Shown in pieces: positions 13,246-27,833 of a DNA stretch of 64,000 bases. The translations under genes and the position numbers were made by a program. Origin of the DNA: Glandiceps talaboti (Eukaryota; Hemichordata; Enteropneusta; Spengelidae). Under the pieces are notes generated by a model. It ran no database searches. It was not told where the DNA came from and saw only the letters and a program-made list of their open reading frames with translations. Numbering within the stretch: position 1 is the stretch's first letter; each line of letters opens with the position of its first letter. The DNA is taken from the NCBI RefSeq assembly GCF_964340395.1, contig NC_135566.1, positions 7,353,501 to 7,417,500 on the forward strand, given 5' to 3'.

Positions 13246-13819
13246 TCACTATATTATTTCGTCTATGATTTTTAATGATTTTTAGAGTATAAATGTTGAC
13301 TGCTTCTAGTAGAGTATACTCAAATATGGTCATTGACAAGTTTAGTTTTCACTTTAATTGCATGTAATGAAATACCGTGCAATTTCTTATCCAGTTTACG
13401 ATCAAATTATTTTTAATTTGTGTTGGTATTGCTGGTATCCAGTAATTTTGTCTCATGAAACATTTTGGTATGTACGGCACAACTCAAACCTCACACTGTG
13501 ACCGTAAACCGAGACTTTACGTTTTGAGTCGCCAAAACCCAATCAGGTACCGGGCTGAGATTGGAACTGGGACCGGTCTCAGCTGATCAGATTGTCTCCA
13601 GTCTGTGCTCTGCTTAGTGTACTAGTACTTCATTTTGCTACTAACTTGGATCACAGACAAGTAAGAAAATTACGAGTCTGTGCATGGATGTATTAGGGAT
13701 GCATCCATGCTACAAGTAATGTGTGTTGTATTTATAATCTTTGGTAAAGTCTTCAGTGTTCACAATGGTCTCAATTGTATCGCCTCAGATCACGATTTTT
13801 CACGAACTAAGACTATTCT

Positions 13820-13935
13820 CAGGTAGACTTTTTTTGCCATCTGAGACTGGCAAACTGAGGCTGGTCTCAGATGGCAATTTTTTGCCTTCCGAGACTGGTC
13901 TCAGATGACTATTTTTTTTTGCAAACTGAGACCCT
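13820..13935. repeat. Cluster of GAGACTGG / GGTCTCAGATG words in both orientations
   Basis: Several short direct and inverted copies of CTGAGACTGG and TGGTCTCAGATG, separated by T-runs, can pair with one another. Similar words recur at about 13505-13600. No gene. Confidence 0.6.
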
Positions 13936-14799
13936 CAGTTCAAGTCATGGTCCCAGTTTAATGTTTAGGTACCCTTACATACCACCCACTCCTGCATGCC
14001 CGATAAATGTACTACGTAAGTTACAGTAACTGTTGCTGCATCACCTAGACTAGTAGCCCGTGACAGTGACCTTTCAAACAACTTTTCTCACCGAAGCATG
14101 ATGGCAACATGATGTAACGCGTGAACGTTCTCAGTGAACTGTGTTAAATTGAGAACCGCTTCCTATTGCCCTCTCTATACATTTCGACATGTAAGGTGTT
14201 GTCAGTATAGATAAGGATCATCTGTATGTATTCTGCTTCATGAATATGTAACGCCCATATAAGGTGATAGCCAGAAATCAATATAATATATGTAAATCAT
14301 ATGTAATTTCATAAGATACGCCTACCGACGTGTGGGAAAAGTTAGTATGCTACATTACGGCTAAACAGACCTGAGTCACTGTGTAGTCTTGATACTTACT
14401 ATAAATCGATCCAAATACATTGATAATCGTGACGTCCACAACACAGTAACGTTATAGAGAATTTCATACGAGGTGGAGCTTGTGTTAGCATATAGAGAGT
14501 GGATTCAAACCGTTTTTCATCGCTTATCGGCAAGTAACATAATTACGATATTATATATATTACTATCGTTGTTTTCTCATGATTTAAGACCGTTTGTATA
14601 TTGTGTAAAGAATAGCTAAGTTTAAATTCCTGCCATAAACAACGGTGTCGTTAATATCCGGAATCACACTGTACTCCATTTGTCTACGACAATCACATCT
14701 TCGACTATTTAATTTTAAAGCTTGAAATATTGGATCTTTCTTCTCCTGCTTCTCTACGCGATAATACGTTTAGTGACAATACAATATATAATACAGACG

Positions 14800-14869
14800 T
14801 ATGTATGTATGTATGTATGTATGTATGTATGTATGTATGTATGTATGTATGTATGTATGTATGTATGTA

Positions 14870-14952
<83 letters not shown>

Positions 14953-15066
14953 GTGTGTGTGTATGTATGTATGTATGTATGTATGTATGTATGTATGTAT
15001 GTATGTATGTATGTATGTATGTATGTATGTATGTATGTATGAATATATGCTTGCCTCCCTGCTTGC

Positions 15067-15119
<53 letters not shown>
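14800..15119. repeat. Symmetric (ATGT)n(CTGT)n(ATGT)n(CTGT)n microsatellite
   Basis: Roughly 18 ATGT, 20 CTGT, 25 ATGT and 14 CTGT units in blocks, with a short GCTTGCCTCCCTGCTTGCCT spacer before the last block. Confidence 0.95.
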
Positions 15120-18100
15120 AACTTAACAAAACGTTGTACATTTTGTAATTTCTTACACACAAAAAACAATGCAGACGAAATCAATGACATTAAATTTAAA
15201 CGAGTGCATGTATAAGAACTTAAACAACTACAGTCAGAATATGAAGTGATGCAGAAGAAAACTAACGCCATAGAAAGCTATAGATCGAAAGTCAACTAAC
15301 GAAAAATGAAAACATTTCATTGATTTATTTAACTACTTCATTTCCACATATTATCATGCAAATTAGGAGTAGAATACCTAAATTTTGATACATTTGAAGC
15401 CTGTCATACATCGTCAAACTTGTCCTGCCGTTAAAAGTATAACTTTGTTGTTCCCAACACTATGGCAATAATACTCGTTCATGTAGTAAATTATCACGAC
15501 GCGAACAGGAATTACACAAGCTGTATGAGATCGTTCATGCATAAACCAGGGCATGTACGAGTTATTTAAACCATGTGGAAAAAAACAACAACAAAACACC
15601 ACACGACTATATTAAAGGTCCTGTGTGAGTTACAGCGTATTTGACAGTGTCTCGAACAACAGTTTAACAATGTACGCTCTAGCACTGTTGATGAGTACGC
15701 CGTGTCGTCACACATATCCCATACTGCAGGTAATACCGTCATTCGACAGCATAAAGCCGAGTCTTCAACTATCCCTTTGTAGTTTATTTACCTAATTACA
15801 CTTGTATTTGACACAAAGTGAGACCATTTGACGTCATTAGGACAGGAGGCATGGACGTTGACGTATTTGATTTCACTTTCAGACTACTACTAGTACTAGT
15901 ATAATATCACATTGGTAATGTATGGTTTGGAATTTACGAGTACTACATGTGTACTTTGACTGTAGACAGTTTGGCACTGATCTCTGGCGAATATGGTATG
16001 TGATATCTGGAAAACACATAACGAGTGAACTGTGAAGGTAGGTCTCTTGTTCATATATCTTACTATTATTAAAACTGTTTGATGTCTTGAAAAGCTAACG
16101 CAAGAATCGAGGAAGACATTTGGGTGTGTAGGCTAACACGTGATCACAATCTATTTGTCTAACCCGAGGTTTAGCCTAACAGTATACTCAAAACCCACTT
16201 TTCCCTCGTCTTTCCACCATTTTCCCGGTGTATATAGGATACCCTGTTTTATGTTTCTGTTTTAGTACTCTAAGAAAGAAACCTTACGCGTACAAACGAT
16301 TTCACATCCTTGGCCCCAATTTTGCTGAGGTCACCCATTCTGTAAGGGAACAACAGGCCGCTGAGCAGTTGTGTGTGGTGATATATCGAAACGTGCAAAT
16401 ATACGCCTGAGTTGCCTTGGTTGACATTACTTTCTGCTGAACTTCAACTTCAGAGAAATCTGTCGTGTGCAACAAGTGGTTGTCGGTTATTGTAGACACT
16501 AAGATAGTGTAGTTCGACTTGGAATTCTCGACACATTCCTGTACAGTTTGCCAGTGGTGTGGATGTGAAAATTTGTTTGCTAACACGTGTACACCCATTG
16601 ATCATTCACGATCACTACACCCTACTGTAAGAAACCGTCTCGATTTACCCATAAATAAATAAACTTTTTTTCCCTAATTTTTTTTCCTTCACTTTTCTTA
16701 AAATTACACAAAAGAATATCTGTGATACAAATAGTGAGAATTTCTTGTCAGACTTCATGAATGACGTGTTAGTTATAATAATTACACCATGGGTAATTAA
16801 AAGCCCAGGTTAAGACATTGAAGTATATTATGTCACACACTTCCTTATCTGTGAGTATGTGCAGGTGAAAATGTCTGTAAATGTACACGAGAGAAATTGT
16901 GGCATTCTAACCATGGACTAATTGAAAATGGCCAACAGGGATGGAATAAGTGGCATTTTGTGAAATATTGCCGTTCAGCGTACATGTTTTAAAAATTTTC
17001 ATCTCTCACTCATATGAGAGACTCAAAACTTTATCCCAATATAATGTTGTCCTTATTTTTCTCATACGAGAGTTCAGAGACAAGGAACACCTTCTGTAGT
17101 TTCCAAATGTACACAAGAAAAACATGATCTGTGGCATGATAGTTGTATTTTTTAGAAAATAATTTCAGTATAAAATGATTTGTTTGGAGTGCGCTATTCA
17201 TTGTATATGAAAAGCATGTCAACAATTACAAAAGGACTTGGCGCCCATGTTGTACCCATCTAGAACACTACAGCGTGACTCAGCTTGTGAATGTGATTCA
17301 ATATGTGACCTCGGGTACCCCAAAAAGTATTTGAAGGTTTAATTGACACTTGTATATCTGTTCTCCATCCGAATACTTGTCAGAAATATCTATGTATAGA
17401 AGTGGGTCCCTGTCCCAAAAGGGGAATGTACCCCCTAACTTCCCTTCCAAGACCCAACAGGAGAAAGTTATATGAACTCGCTTTCACTGAGATACCAAAA
17501 CCCATTAAAGTCATGTCGTCATCCGTATTCGATATCTTGTTTTCTCACGGAGCAGTTTAGTCCTATTTTTAGGATAATGCTCGTTATTTATCGTGTCTAT
17601 GACCACATTTCAATTACACACCCTGTTTCATCACCATGACGACAGTAACTACAACAAACATGTAAACATAATCAATGTCAGTGAAAATGATTGATGTGAA
17701 ATGTGTTATTAACGCGTTCATATGTTATACTTCCAACCGCACAACTTTATACACTGCGAGCAATACGTCGCACCCTTCGTTTTTACAGACAAAGATTACG
17801 GTTTGGTGGAAGGACGAACCATGCACCGAGAACTCATTCAACGATTTCTCTTCATAGCATGATAATGAAAGGAGTGAGCTATGACAAGGACTCCATAAAT
17901 ATGCCACAATTGATTCTTTTTTTTAGAAACACAATGAATCCGAAAGCACTGGTGAAGAACGTTTAGAAACTGTCGAATATGAATACGGCGTGACGTCACC
18001 TAAATACACATTTTTAGTATGAACTGAGTGAATTCTTAATAAAGTTTAATTGACAGTTAAAATGATATCATTATTATTATTATTATTTTAAGATAACAAT

Positions 18101-20694
18101 GTCAGGCATTAATGAGATCGTTCACAAAATATCTAAGCGGCCGCTGTAATAAATTTTGTTCCGTAAAAGAACTCAGGTGTCACATTAGGACAATAATTTC
18201 TGACGTTGAAATGGAAATTAATATTGATTATTGAAAGCATCCATCGGGTGTTTTTGGGTTGTAATGGTGATGAATGTTGCTGCAGTAATTTGACTAAATC
18301 ATTAAGACAAATTTATAGTTATTAATATTTAGCTAATCAGAGTTTTGGGGAGATTTGATGACTTAACGACCAATACACGTTTTCAATTGGATGTACGTCA
18401 ATTTAGTTGTTTTTTTTGAAAAAGTCAGTAAACGCCGGTCCGTGGACTGATTAGCAATGACGTCAGAGTCCCATGTGGAAACACCTATAATTATTCTCAA
18501 TCCTTAATATAAAATGAGCGTTTTATTTATTCTTATTAGATTTTAATTATGATTATTATTCGATGCCTAATGAGAGCTTAGACCAATACGACAATTCACT
18601 GTCATCAAACAGGAAAGCATTATGACTATGTTTGATTAGGGACACGAGTTCGTTTCATCCGGAACTAAGGAAAGTGAAAATGTCGGCGGTTCGAGGTACT
18701 GGGACGACAATGCAAATTAAAAAGGCGCTTCTTTTGACGGTGACCACTCAAATAGTGTTGATATTGAAAACAAAATGATATTAGTCTATAAAAATTAGAG
18801 CGACTAATTTTTAATTCAAAAATGAAGCAATTATGTATCCATAGTGCATACACTCCAACAAATTATTAATTTGAAAGCTGCGACGATCGTGTGATGATAT
18901 GTTTATGGATCTAATTTTTGAAAGGTAGACTCAGCTTCGTACTGAATATATAAGTGTCATAGCTGATGGTAAAGAATCAGTCTTCTTTCGGCAATCTGGG
19001 AGAAACGTCGGCAAACATCGGCTGTTCGTCAGACACCCGCGGTGTCAAAGCCTTGGTACGGTTGTGGCATTCTAGGTGAGATATTGGCGAAGGTCAGCTC
19101 CCGTACTGCGTATTAGAGGTAAAGTTGACATTTTCTCTCCCTCTTGTTTGTTTTTTACCTCCAAGGGGCGACGGCGATGCCACTCTTCTTACAACGCGTT
19201 GTTACTCCACCTGTCATGTCAACGCTTACTCACTTTTCAGTCAACTCTCTCTCTCTCTCCTATCGAGAAGACAACAATGGTTGTGGTGGTAACGATCATG
19301 GAAGTAGTTTGAACTGGATTTATGGGTAGATGGACTTGAATGATAGTGATGAACATTTTTGATTTCCTAGAAACTTTGAAATTCCTCATACTCAGGGCCG
19401 AATTCTATACATTTTTATGCATTCATTTCTTTATTTTTCATTTTTCATTTTTCATTTTCATCGATGGGGGTCATATGTTGCCGATCACGAAAATGAATAT
19501 TACGGTAACCATGAAAAAGACTAAATCTGTTTTTAAATAAAAATCAGAAAAAATGAGTGCTAAAAATTTATTTGCAAACCTATGAATTTCATGTATTAAA
19601 TGGACATTCCCAACCCCACCCCTTTCGTTTATCATTTCAATTTGCAATGGGTTCATGAAACTACGGCAATTAATAAATATACAGAAACCTTGTCATAGTG
19701 TGTGTATTCGAAGCCTGAAAACTGCGTAAATCACGGATGGTTGGTATTCACTCGTTTTATTCACGTTATAATATTCCAAAACTAAGTAATAATGCGTGTG
19801 AAACTTTTTGACCCCAATCATCACGATTCTTGCGAGACAGAACATATTTTTTTTTTCTGTTGAAGCAAATAGGACGTGTCCTGTACGGTGCCGGCCGTAA
19901 ATGGGCTTTGTTTTTGCGACGATAAACTTCCGTTAATTCAGCCGAGGGTGTAGTCTATCTATAGTTTCCTGTCTTTATGGCTAAATTACAAAAACTGAAA
20001 ACGTATTATTGTTTCTCTCTCAAGAGATTACACGTTTCTCTGGTAGTTGGAGTTGTTAAGCAAAATTTTGGTTCACTTTCTAATTTGCGATATTTGAACC
20101 TTTATGCCGTAAGTAAGGTGCGGCAGACGATCTACGTCATAGACTTGGTCCTTCCAGTACAGTATTTTAACAAAATGAAATACACCTTTCGTCGCATGTT
20201 CGTCCGGCGCACCCTACATACCGATATGGTTTGCCTCTCCGGTCAATGCAATCTTATAGTAGGTTCACGGATCAACTCAAAAATTCACTTGAGAAATTTA
20301 TTCATGTTGTATGCTCCGGGTAATTCACGTACCTATGTGTCGGCGTCCCCTAGATAAGTCACATGGCGCTAGAAGTCGCGGTAGCTTCAAAGAGGATTGC
20401 AGATATTGGAATTATCTCTCTTTGCCGATTCCTTTGTTCTAAATGTGACAACACAGTTCATCCGGTTTGAGAAAAAAAAACGTGACAGAATTATATAAGA
20501 TATCAACAATGAATTTATATCTAGAAATATAAATGCGGCGATTTTACGAAACTGACAAAATATTGTGTGTGAATATACCTTTTTAGAAAGACTTGAGTGG
20601 GCTAAAGAGAGATAAAGACAAAACTGGTGGTGTTAGCTGCGTTTTTCTCTGTTTTGTAGGGATCCAGGAATTTCATTTTCTCAATGTACATCAC

Positions 20695-20830
20695 AATTCT
20701 ACATCGCTAGCCTCTGTAAAACAGATTTATGAAACTCGGCAAATCTGACTTAGTCTAGAAGAGGCCTGATGTACACACAGGCAAGACATTCTGGGAAACA
20801 AAGAAAGTTAGGGGCTTCACATCACTTTAA
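20695..20830 (+). repeat. Dispersed GCATTCTGGGAAACAAA-type repeat copy
   Basis: Contains GGCAAATCTGACTTAGTC, GAGGCCTGATGTACAC and GACATTCTGGGAAACAAAG, followed by GGGGCTTCACATCACTTTAA. It matches the 26 kb and 49 kb copies in the same order of motifs. Confidence 0.7.
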
Positions 20831-21563
20831 CACTTACAAAAACAATGCCGAGGCACTGTAGCCATGTTATTAGCACAGATAGTGGAGGGAAAAATTCCTC
20901 TTCACTGTCTATGGTTAAAGTTATAGAACGAGGCGTGTAACTACCCCTCTCGAGTGATAGTTTCGTTTGTACGTATGTGTACATACAATATTTATCAACC
21001 AGTGAGTGATCCACTACTCTGAGATGCATATCAAATGGAGATAAGATGTTATATTTTGATGGACACTAAATAAGTAAAGACAGTCAAGGCGCGAGTCATT
21101 TCCCGTATCTTGGTTTTCTTTTGCTATACCCCCCCCCCCCAAACAATGAACAGATTGTAATGTTTGTCCCAGATCGTATGTATTTACAATAATCCACGCA
21201 GAATGTTTTATTTTACCGGTAGAAGAAAGGCTAAATCAAGACATTTTTTTAACCCTTTTGCGTCAGTCAGAATACATGTACTGGTATTTTTTCCACTCTA
21301 TGTTGCCGTAAAAAGGACATGTTGTGTTACGACGATTACTTCAACCATGTCGAGTTCATACGTCGTTTATGGCAGGTGAGAGATAATGACATAAAGGTGT
21401 CCGTAGCCATGGAGTTTGCTTATGTGTTTATATGGATGGGTTTTATGACACTTGGTTACTGAGAGAGAACAACAGATTCACTATATAAATAGAACTTCAA
21501 AGATAAATCTTTCGATTCATTACCCGATGGTAACCTGTGCGTTGTTAGCTTTTTAAACAACGA

Positions 21564-21566
<3 letters not shown>

Positions 21567-21643
<77 letters not shown>

Positions 21644-21830
21644 CAGAGAGAGACGCACACCCACAGACACATCCACACACAGTCAGACTTTGTAGGCATA
21701 CATACATACATACATACATACATACATACATACATACATACATACATACATACATACACACACACATACATACATACATACATACATACATACATACATA
21801 CATACATACATACATACATACATACATACA
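21567..21830. repeat. (CA)n followed by (CATA)n microsatellite
   Basis: About 37 CA units, a mixed CA-rich spacer, then about 33 CATA units interrupted once by CACACACA. Confidence 0.95.
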
Positions 21831-23100
21831 TCAAATTGAATTCATTCTCAATAAACGTGCACGACTACCTTATGATATCCGATTCTACCAACTGAGATCA
21901 CATAGTACTGAAAGCTACCCATTGACGTGCATTTGTTTCCTACAAATACATGTGTTGTGACAATGGACGGATCCAACGACAACACGGCTAGAATTGCGAT
22001 CAACTCGTGTGAAGACAATTTCAAAAAGTGTGACACCTTTTTTTTTACGTCACTAGTGATTTATTAACCCAGCAGTTATTCAACGCTTTGATGTCCACGA
22101 ACTCTACGACACTATTGTATTAGGTTTCTCTTTTATATGCCAATATAGCTAGCATTCGTGATCTGGCGCTTAGCAATACAATGTTAGATCCAGAGATAAG
22201 TCCTTCCTACATGTGATGCCAAATATACCTTGAAAGAAGAAACATGTTTCCTGAAAGCGTTTGTTCGATCGACACGACTTCACCGCAGGGAATTTCTTTG
22301 AACAAATAGCAGACTATGATCACGGTATTAAAGGAGGTACTTTGATTTGGCAGGATAAATATTCAACAGATGTTTGTTCTCTTCATTTTTGGGAACGAAT
22401 AAACTATACCTTACTCCATTGTCGTTTAACGTGTTTCTGTTCGGTGAACATCTCCTTGAAGTATTTTACGCGAACCTCCGAAGTTCACGGGAACCTTCGC
22501 GAAATTCTCGTTTATAGCTCTTTATGAAAATTCAACTCAAAGGTGTACACATTCTTATTACTTCAAAAATTGAGATTCAGGAACCTTTTCTTGCGTTGTC
22601 ATCAGGGAAATGTGAATCGTGCTGAAAATATCACATGATATCAACTCCTCCAGGGGAACGCAATCACCCTGAATCTTGTCTTCATTTGCAAAATGATAGA
22701 AACCCTATTCGCAGGGTTGACTTCAAGGCGAGGGTTTCAATCCCAGGTTCTCACATTAATATTATCTTATCAGTGAAGCCATTAGGATTACATGGGATCA
22801 CTCTCTTGTTCTTGGCAAACGATTTCTATAGTTCTACATCTGCTCTTGATCTGCCAGACGGCTGGTTTTCTCACCTCAATTATTATCCTAATCTAAAACG
22901 GAATTGATGCTGAAAATTGAGGACAAGTTTTCTTCAATTTTTCAAAATCAATTTCTTTCTACAACGTCTTCTATGGTGATACAAAAAGGTTAGGGTGATA
23001 TAATTTGTCAGACGATGATCGCTCGTCTATAACTGTATCAGAGGGACGTACAGTTCCGTGGGATGCATGGATGAGGACTTGTGATTGAGACCTTACTATA

Positions 23101-23191
<91 letters not shown>

Positions 23192-23287
23192 CTTTCTCTC
23201 TGATCTCTCTCTCTCTCTCTCTCTCTCTGATCTCTCTCTCTCTGATCTCTCTCTCTCTCTCTCTCTCTGATCTCTCTCTCTCTCTCT

Positions 23288-23372
<85 letters not shown>

Positions 23373-26104
23373 CTCTCTCTCTCTCTCTCTCTCAAGTTGT
23401 CTGGTTAATTTGGAATGGAAAACAAGGGAAAGACAAGTTCATTGGTCAATCATGAATACAACAAAGAAAAATACACGCATATTTATCAATTGTGAACAAA
23501 ATATAGTGAAAGACATCTTCATTGGCCAGTTGTGAATGTCATTAAATGAAAGACAAAGTTCTTTCAGTGTATTAATTATGATCATTTTATTCGTCAGTTT
23601 GCACAATGTGTCTCTGCGTCTAGTCCCCATTATTGAAAAGTAATATGACTTAGTTCGTTGTAAGTCACTATAAAAGTTGACTCTGCAAACTTATCAATCT
23701 TCGATGGAAGTGTTCACACTCTTGTTAACTGTCACAATAAAACTGTCCGCAAACTCGTTATCCATTACAATTAATGGCTAAGGGCCAAGTTACACTTTGT
23801 ATAATTTTTGAACCACTGTGACAATCAGTCATACAATACTCCTGGCATTTCCTCTGATTAGAAACTACTTGTGACATTGTCAATCGTTGTAGTCTTTTGC
23901 CTTTTTTTAAACACATACATCTTTCTAATGCAAAATATTGTAATGATTTGTAAGCTGTTATCCTATGTATTCATAAAAAAAAATTGTTAACCGTCCCTCA
24001 ACCCCCCCCCCCCTTTTCCTTTGTCCTTCAAGATTAAAATTTAGGTGATAAAAACCAGGTGTATGGCAGAGCTATGCAGAAAGTTGGTTCAGAACAAAAG
24101 AATGCTCCTATGTAACCCTTAAGGCTTCATTGATAAGATAACACCAATCCGAGAACCTAGGATTGAATCCCGGGCCTTTATAAAGTTCGTCTATCGTTAA
24201 AAGATCAATGCATCAACCTTTGATTCTCGTTGTGCATCTTTTTTTCCTATTTTGTTAAAGTGTGCGTAAACGGTTGAGTATTGATCGTCAAATACATCAA
24301 TTAGGGATTGACCACAGGACGTACAAGTCATCATTCGTATTATAACCATTTAGCTTTGGAGCGATCCACGATTTGTGAAAAAAAATTGTTTCCATATTTA
24401 TTTTCTTAACAAACCATGATAACTAGTAATTTGAAAGAGTGACGAGTACGTTGCGTAATAGCAGTGGTCGGTCGGTCGGTCGTAACGTCCCTTTCAATGA
24501 AAAAGTCCTGAGAGAATTAAAAACTTGTTAAATTCGTACTGATAACTTCATTGTAGTACGTCTCCTTGGTAGCTGAATGGGTTTAACAGAACATTTTCTA
24601 GGCAAACATTAATATGCTTCGTCCTCGGTTTCTCCTCAGATCAAATAATGGACGTTTGCCCAAAAGTGCCATTAAAGTTATTAAACCCACTCGGAATCGC
24701 ACTATGTATAACTATCAGTTCAAACCACCACGTCTAAGCTGTTAGTTAATGTAAATACAACAAGTTGATAGAAACACATGGGAAGTTAGCATGAACATAC
24801 CAACAGTGCGCGTGCATCTTATACTTTCATAGGTAAAATATTGTTATCATTTCCAAGTCACGTTTGATTTCTTTCAAGTGACGAATGGTAGTGGTCTATA
24901 AATATGACACTAATGATCATTGCATTGACTATACTATATGACATTTTCGTGTAGTGAGTCTCTGGGGGAAATAATATTTCAATTCAATAATGATTAATTT
25001 TATATTGCCTCTCGGGAAATAAATCGTTAGCATACAAACTACTTGGATAACTATAACATGTAAAGCATGACTTTTTCGTGTCACGGTTTAGTTCTGGACA
25101 TGTATATCTCTGACGTGGTATTGCCTCTTCACAGTGCATCTTGGCTTGTGTCGTAAAAAGGCTCGTTGTTTGCGACCCGTGATTTACGACAATGGTGCTA
25201 TCGTCGGAGCATGGAAGGAAAGTTTAACCACACTCGGGGTTTGAATAAGACAAATAAGCGAATCATGTCCGTTTGGAAGGAGGTTTATCCTGTATTTGGC
25301 TAAAAGATCTCAAAATATTTTTCTCTATAATCATGACAATTCCCCTTCTCGCCGCTGCAATTGTCGTCTTCCTAAGGACACAGACATGGAAAAGAATACG
25401 AGTCTAATATAGTCTATTAAAGTTATTTTCTTGTCTGTACAAAGGATTAACAAACTAACAAACCATTAAAATTGCGATCAGTGTCGTGTCAAACGAAAGT
25501 TGCCTAGTTTCACACGTGTACAATAAGGACAGGGAGTGGGGTCGTTCGATCCTTTACATTGTAATAGCTGAAGGTAAGGATGGGTGGGTGGGATCACATG
25601 GAGTTTGGTGTATTCATAAATGTTTTGCGAAACGTGAACTCTGGATATTATCTCTCGCCTGACAAATATAGCGCACAGAATTGACTCTTGTAAGCTTACG
25701 CATGGACAACTCCTCTCGCATATCATAGTGGCATTTTCTCATCCCTAAGCAATAGAGGTCAAATGAAGAACGCAGAAAATAGAACCATACCGTGACTTGC
25801 GTGATCAGGTTTGAGTCAAACTTTCTAGGCGAAATCACGCGATAAAGTCTATCAATACACTAGTGTGTACCAGAATACAGAAACCCGCCATAACTACGAC
25901 CTCCAAATGTTTGATATGCAGCAAACCAATTCAATACAGTGTGGAATGTAAACTTCATAAGTAGGTTTACTTTTCTTTCAAGAGGAAAAAAAATGCGAGG
26001 TTGATTTTGTTTGTATTTGGTTATTCTTAGGGACCAAGAAAAAATCATTTTCATTAAGCTTGCATCGCGCAACCTTAAGTTTCTAAAAAGAAGAATAACA
26101 AAAC
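21831..26104. other. Intergenic DNA without a supported gene
   Basis: Unique-looking AT-rich sequence plus the CT tract at 23101-23393 and a C13 run at 24002-24014. A B-box-like GGGTTTCAATCCC near 22725 has no matching A box at the right spacing. Confidence 0.45.
23101..23393. repeat. (CT)n tract with CTGAT interruptions, after a C9 run
   Basis: Nearly 290 bp of almost pure polypyrimidine on the plus strand, broken by GA in eight CTGATCT words. Ser/Leu and Arg/Glu frames on the two strands are artefacts. Confidence 0.95.
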
Positions 26105-26310
26105 TTAACAAATCCGTACACTGGGGCGAAGCATTCTGGGAAACAAACAAAGTTAGGAACTTCTAATCTCGTTAACCTTGCCTAAATGGTACTGGAGCTA
26201 TTTTTAAAGCGATAAGGACCTCCTAGCAGTGTATGTTTCCCAGAATGCCTAGCCACAGTGTACTATAGTAGGCCTCGTCTAAGCCAGATTTGCCAAATTG
26301 TTATAACGTT
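26105..26310. repeat. Inverted pair of the GCATTCTGGGAAACAAA repeat
   Basis: A plus copy (26110-26165) and a minus copy (26215-26310) face each other about 60 bp apart. Both carry the flanks GTACACTGKGGCKA and TTAGGAACTTC/CTAGGAGGTCC. The minus copy extends into GAGGCCTACTATAGTACAC and GGCAAATCTGGCTTAG, shared with the copy at 20700. Confidence 0.75.
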
Positions 26311-27178
26311 TTTTGGCTTGGTGTTGACGTTGTAGGGTTGGTGATAACGACTTTTCTGAGATCCCTAAGCGTAAAGATACGCAGCCACTATAAAACCAGT
26401 CTCACCCTTTGTTTAAAAAGTGGCTGCGTCCCGTGACTCTGTTGTTATTCGGCTTGTTCGGTATTCTTCGGAAGTGCACTCCTAAATTATATACATGACT
26501 ACTTATACTACACAAATCCATGGCTACTAAACTACCACACGTACATATTGAAAAGAATTGAATTCTCAAGGTCTCTCTCTCTCTCCCTCCGAAGAGAATG
26601 TGGTGACATGGTGATGGATTCAGTCCACTGCTTTGGGAAATTAACCATGAATGAAAACTCACAAAGTACAACATCTACTTTAACAAACGCTATCTATATA
26701 TCATTACTTAATAGTCACAACTTGTTCAAGTGTACAGTTTGTTGTTATGATAAATTTGATATATGTAGTAGGTCAAAGTTCGGCCGTTCTCTGCCATTAA
26801 AGGTAATTGCATTGTTTTCAGTGTTTTACACCACTCAGATAGTATAAAAAGTAGTTTTAAGAAACCATTTTATTTCTTGGTACATGATTCTGCCAAAGTC
26901 TTCACATACTGAAGCCCGCCATCACACCAAATAATTATTTATAAATCATACAACGTATCGTCAATCATCGTGACTTAAATTCTAATGACTTCTAGAAATT
27001 AAACAAAATCTTCAGCCGTCTGATTTTCATGGAACAAATACTAACATTTTGATACGTTGTTATTTGCAAGTAGTGTTTTGGATAGAGTATATCAAAACCG
27101 TTGGAGTATGCTTGATGTTAAATGCTCAACATGCGATGTATATTATTACATATGTTTCTATGTACGAATCGTATAAAC

Positions 27179-27179
<1 letters not shown>

Positions 27180-27212
<33 letters not shown>

Positions 27213-27403
27213 GGACGGAGAACAAGAGAAAGAGACAAACAAACTAAAAAGAAACAAATATGCAGACAGAAAGAAAGACAGGCAGGCAGAGACGGGGACA
27301 GACAGAGACGGACTAACAGACAAAGATACACAGACGGACAAAGATACACATAGAGGGAGGAGGGAGATAGAGAGGAGGAATGAGGGAGAGGAGAGAGAAG
27401 CAC

Positions 27404-27434
<31 letters not shown>

Positions 27435-27774
27435 CATACGTACGTACGTACGTCGTTACATGCGTGCGTGCGTGCGTGCGTGCGCACGCACGCACCTACC
27501 CCCCCACCACACACACACATACATACATATATACATACATACATACACACACACATACATACATACATACATACATACATACATACATACATACATACAT
27601 ACATACGTACGTACGTACGTCGTTACATGCGTGCGTGCGCACGCACGCACCTACCCCCCCCCCCCCCCCCCCCACACACACATACATACATATATACATA
27701 CATACATACATACACACACACATACATACATACATACATACATACATACATACATACATACATACATACATACA

Positions 27775-27806
<32 letters not shown>

Positions 27807-27833
27807 CATACATACATACATACATACATACAG
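27180..27833. repeat. Compound microsatellite with duplicated ~180-bp CATA/CGTA/TGCG/C-run block
   Basis: Starts with (CAGA)n and G/A-rich DNA, then two copies of the order (CATA)n, (CGTA)n, GTCGTTACATGCGTGCGTG, GCGCACGCACGCACCTACC, C-run, (CA)n, (CATA)n, at about 27404-27603 and 27604-27833. The C-run of the second copy is 20 nt long. All frames here are artefacts. Confidence 0.95.

Larger units (their letters stand above)
10336..20694. other. Intergenic DNA without a supported gene
   Basis: Holds the listed hairpins, R1 fragment and ATGT/CTGT microsatellite. The region upstream of the receptor exon (10336-10700) would contain its promoter, but no clear element stands out. Frames at 16302-16598 and 19977-20357 were examined and not accepted. 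Confidence 0.45.

Noticed and set aside
14730-15215. Open frames of 106-161 aa (Cys-Met-Tyr-Val repeats)
   Set aside because: Artefact of ATGT/CTGT runs.
16302-16598. 98-aa minus-strand frame with moderately protein-like composition
   Set aside because: An overlapping frame on the other strand is similarly open, and no recognised family, poly(A) signal or supported partner exon was found.
19977-20357. 126-aa frame, basic
   Set aside because: Poor start context, no signal peptide, domain or splice context; composition is that of translated AT-rich DNA.
22700-22740. B-box-like GGGTTTCAATCCC
   Set aside because: No A box at the right distance and no cloverleaf.
25478-26150. Three overlapping minus-strand frames of 74-96 aa
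   Set aside because: No domain, no consistent splice sites, and the last overlaps the inverted dispersed repeat at 26105.
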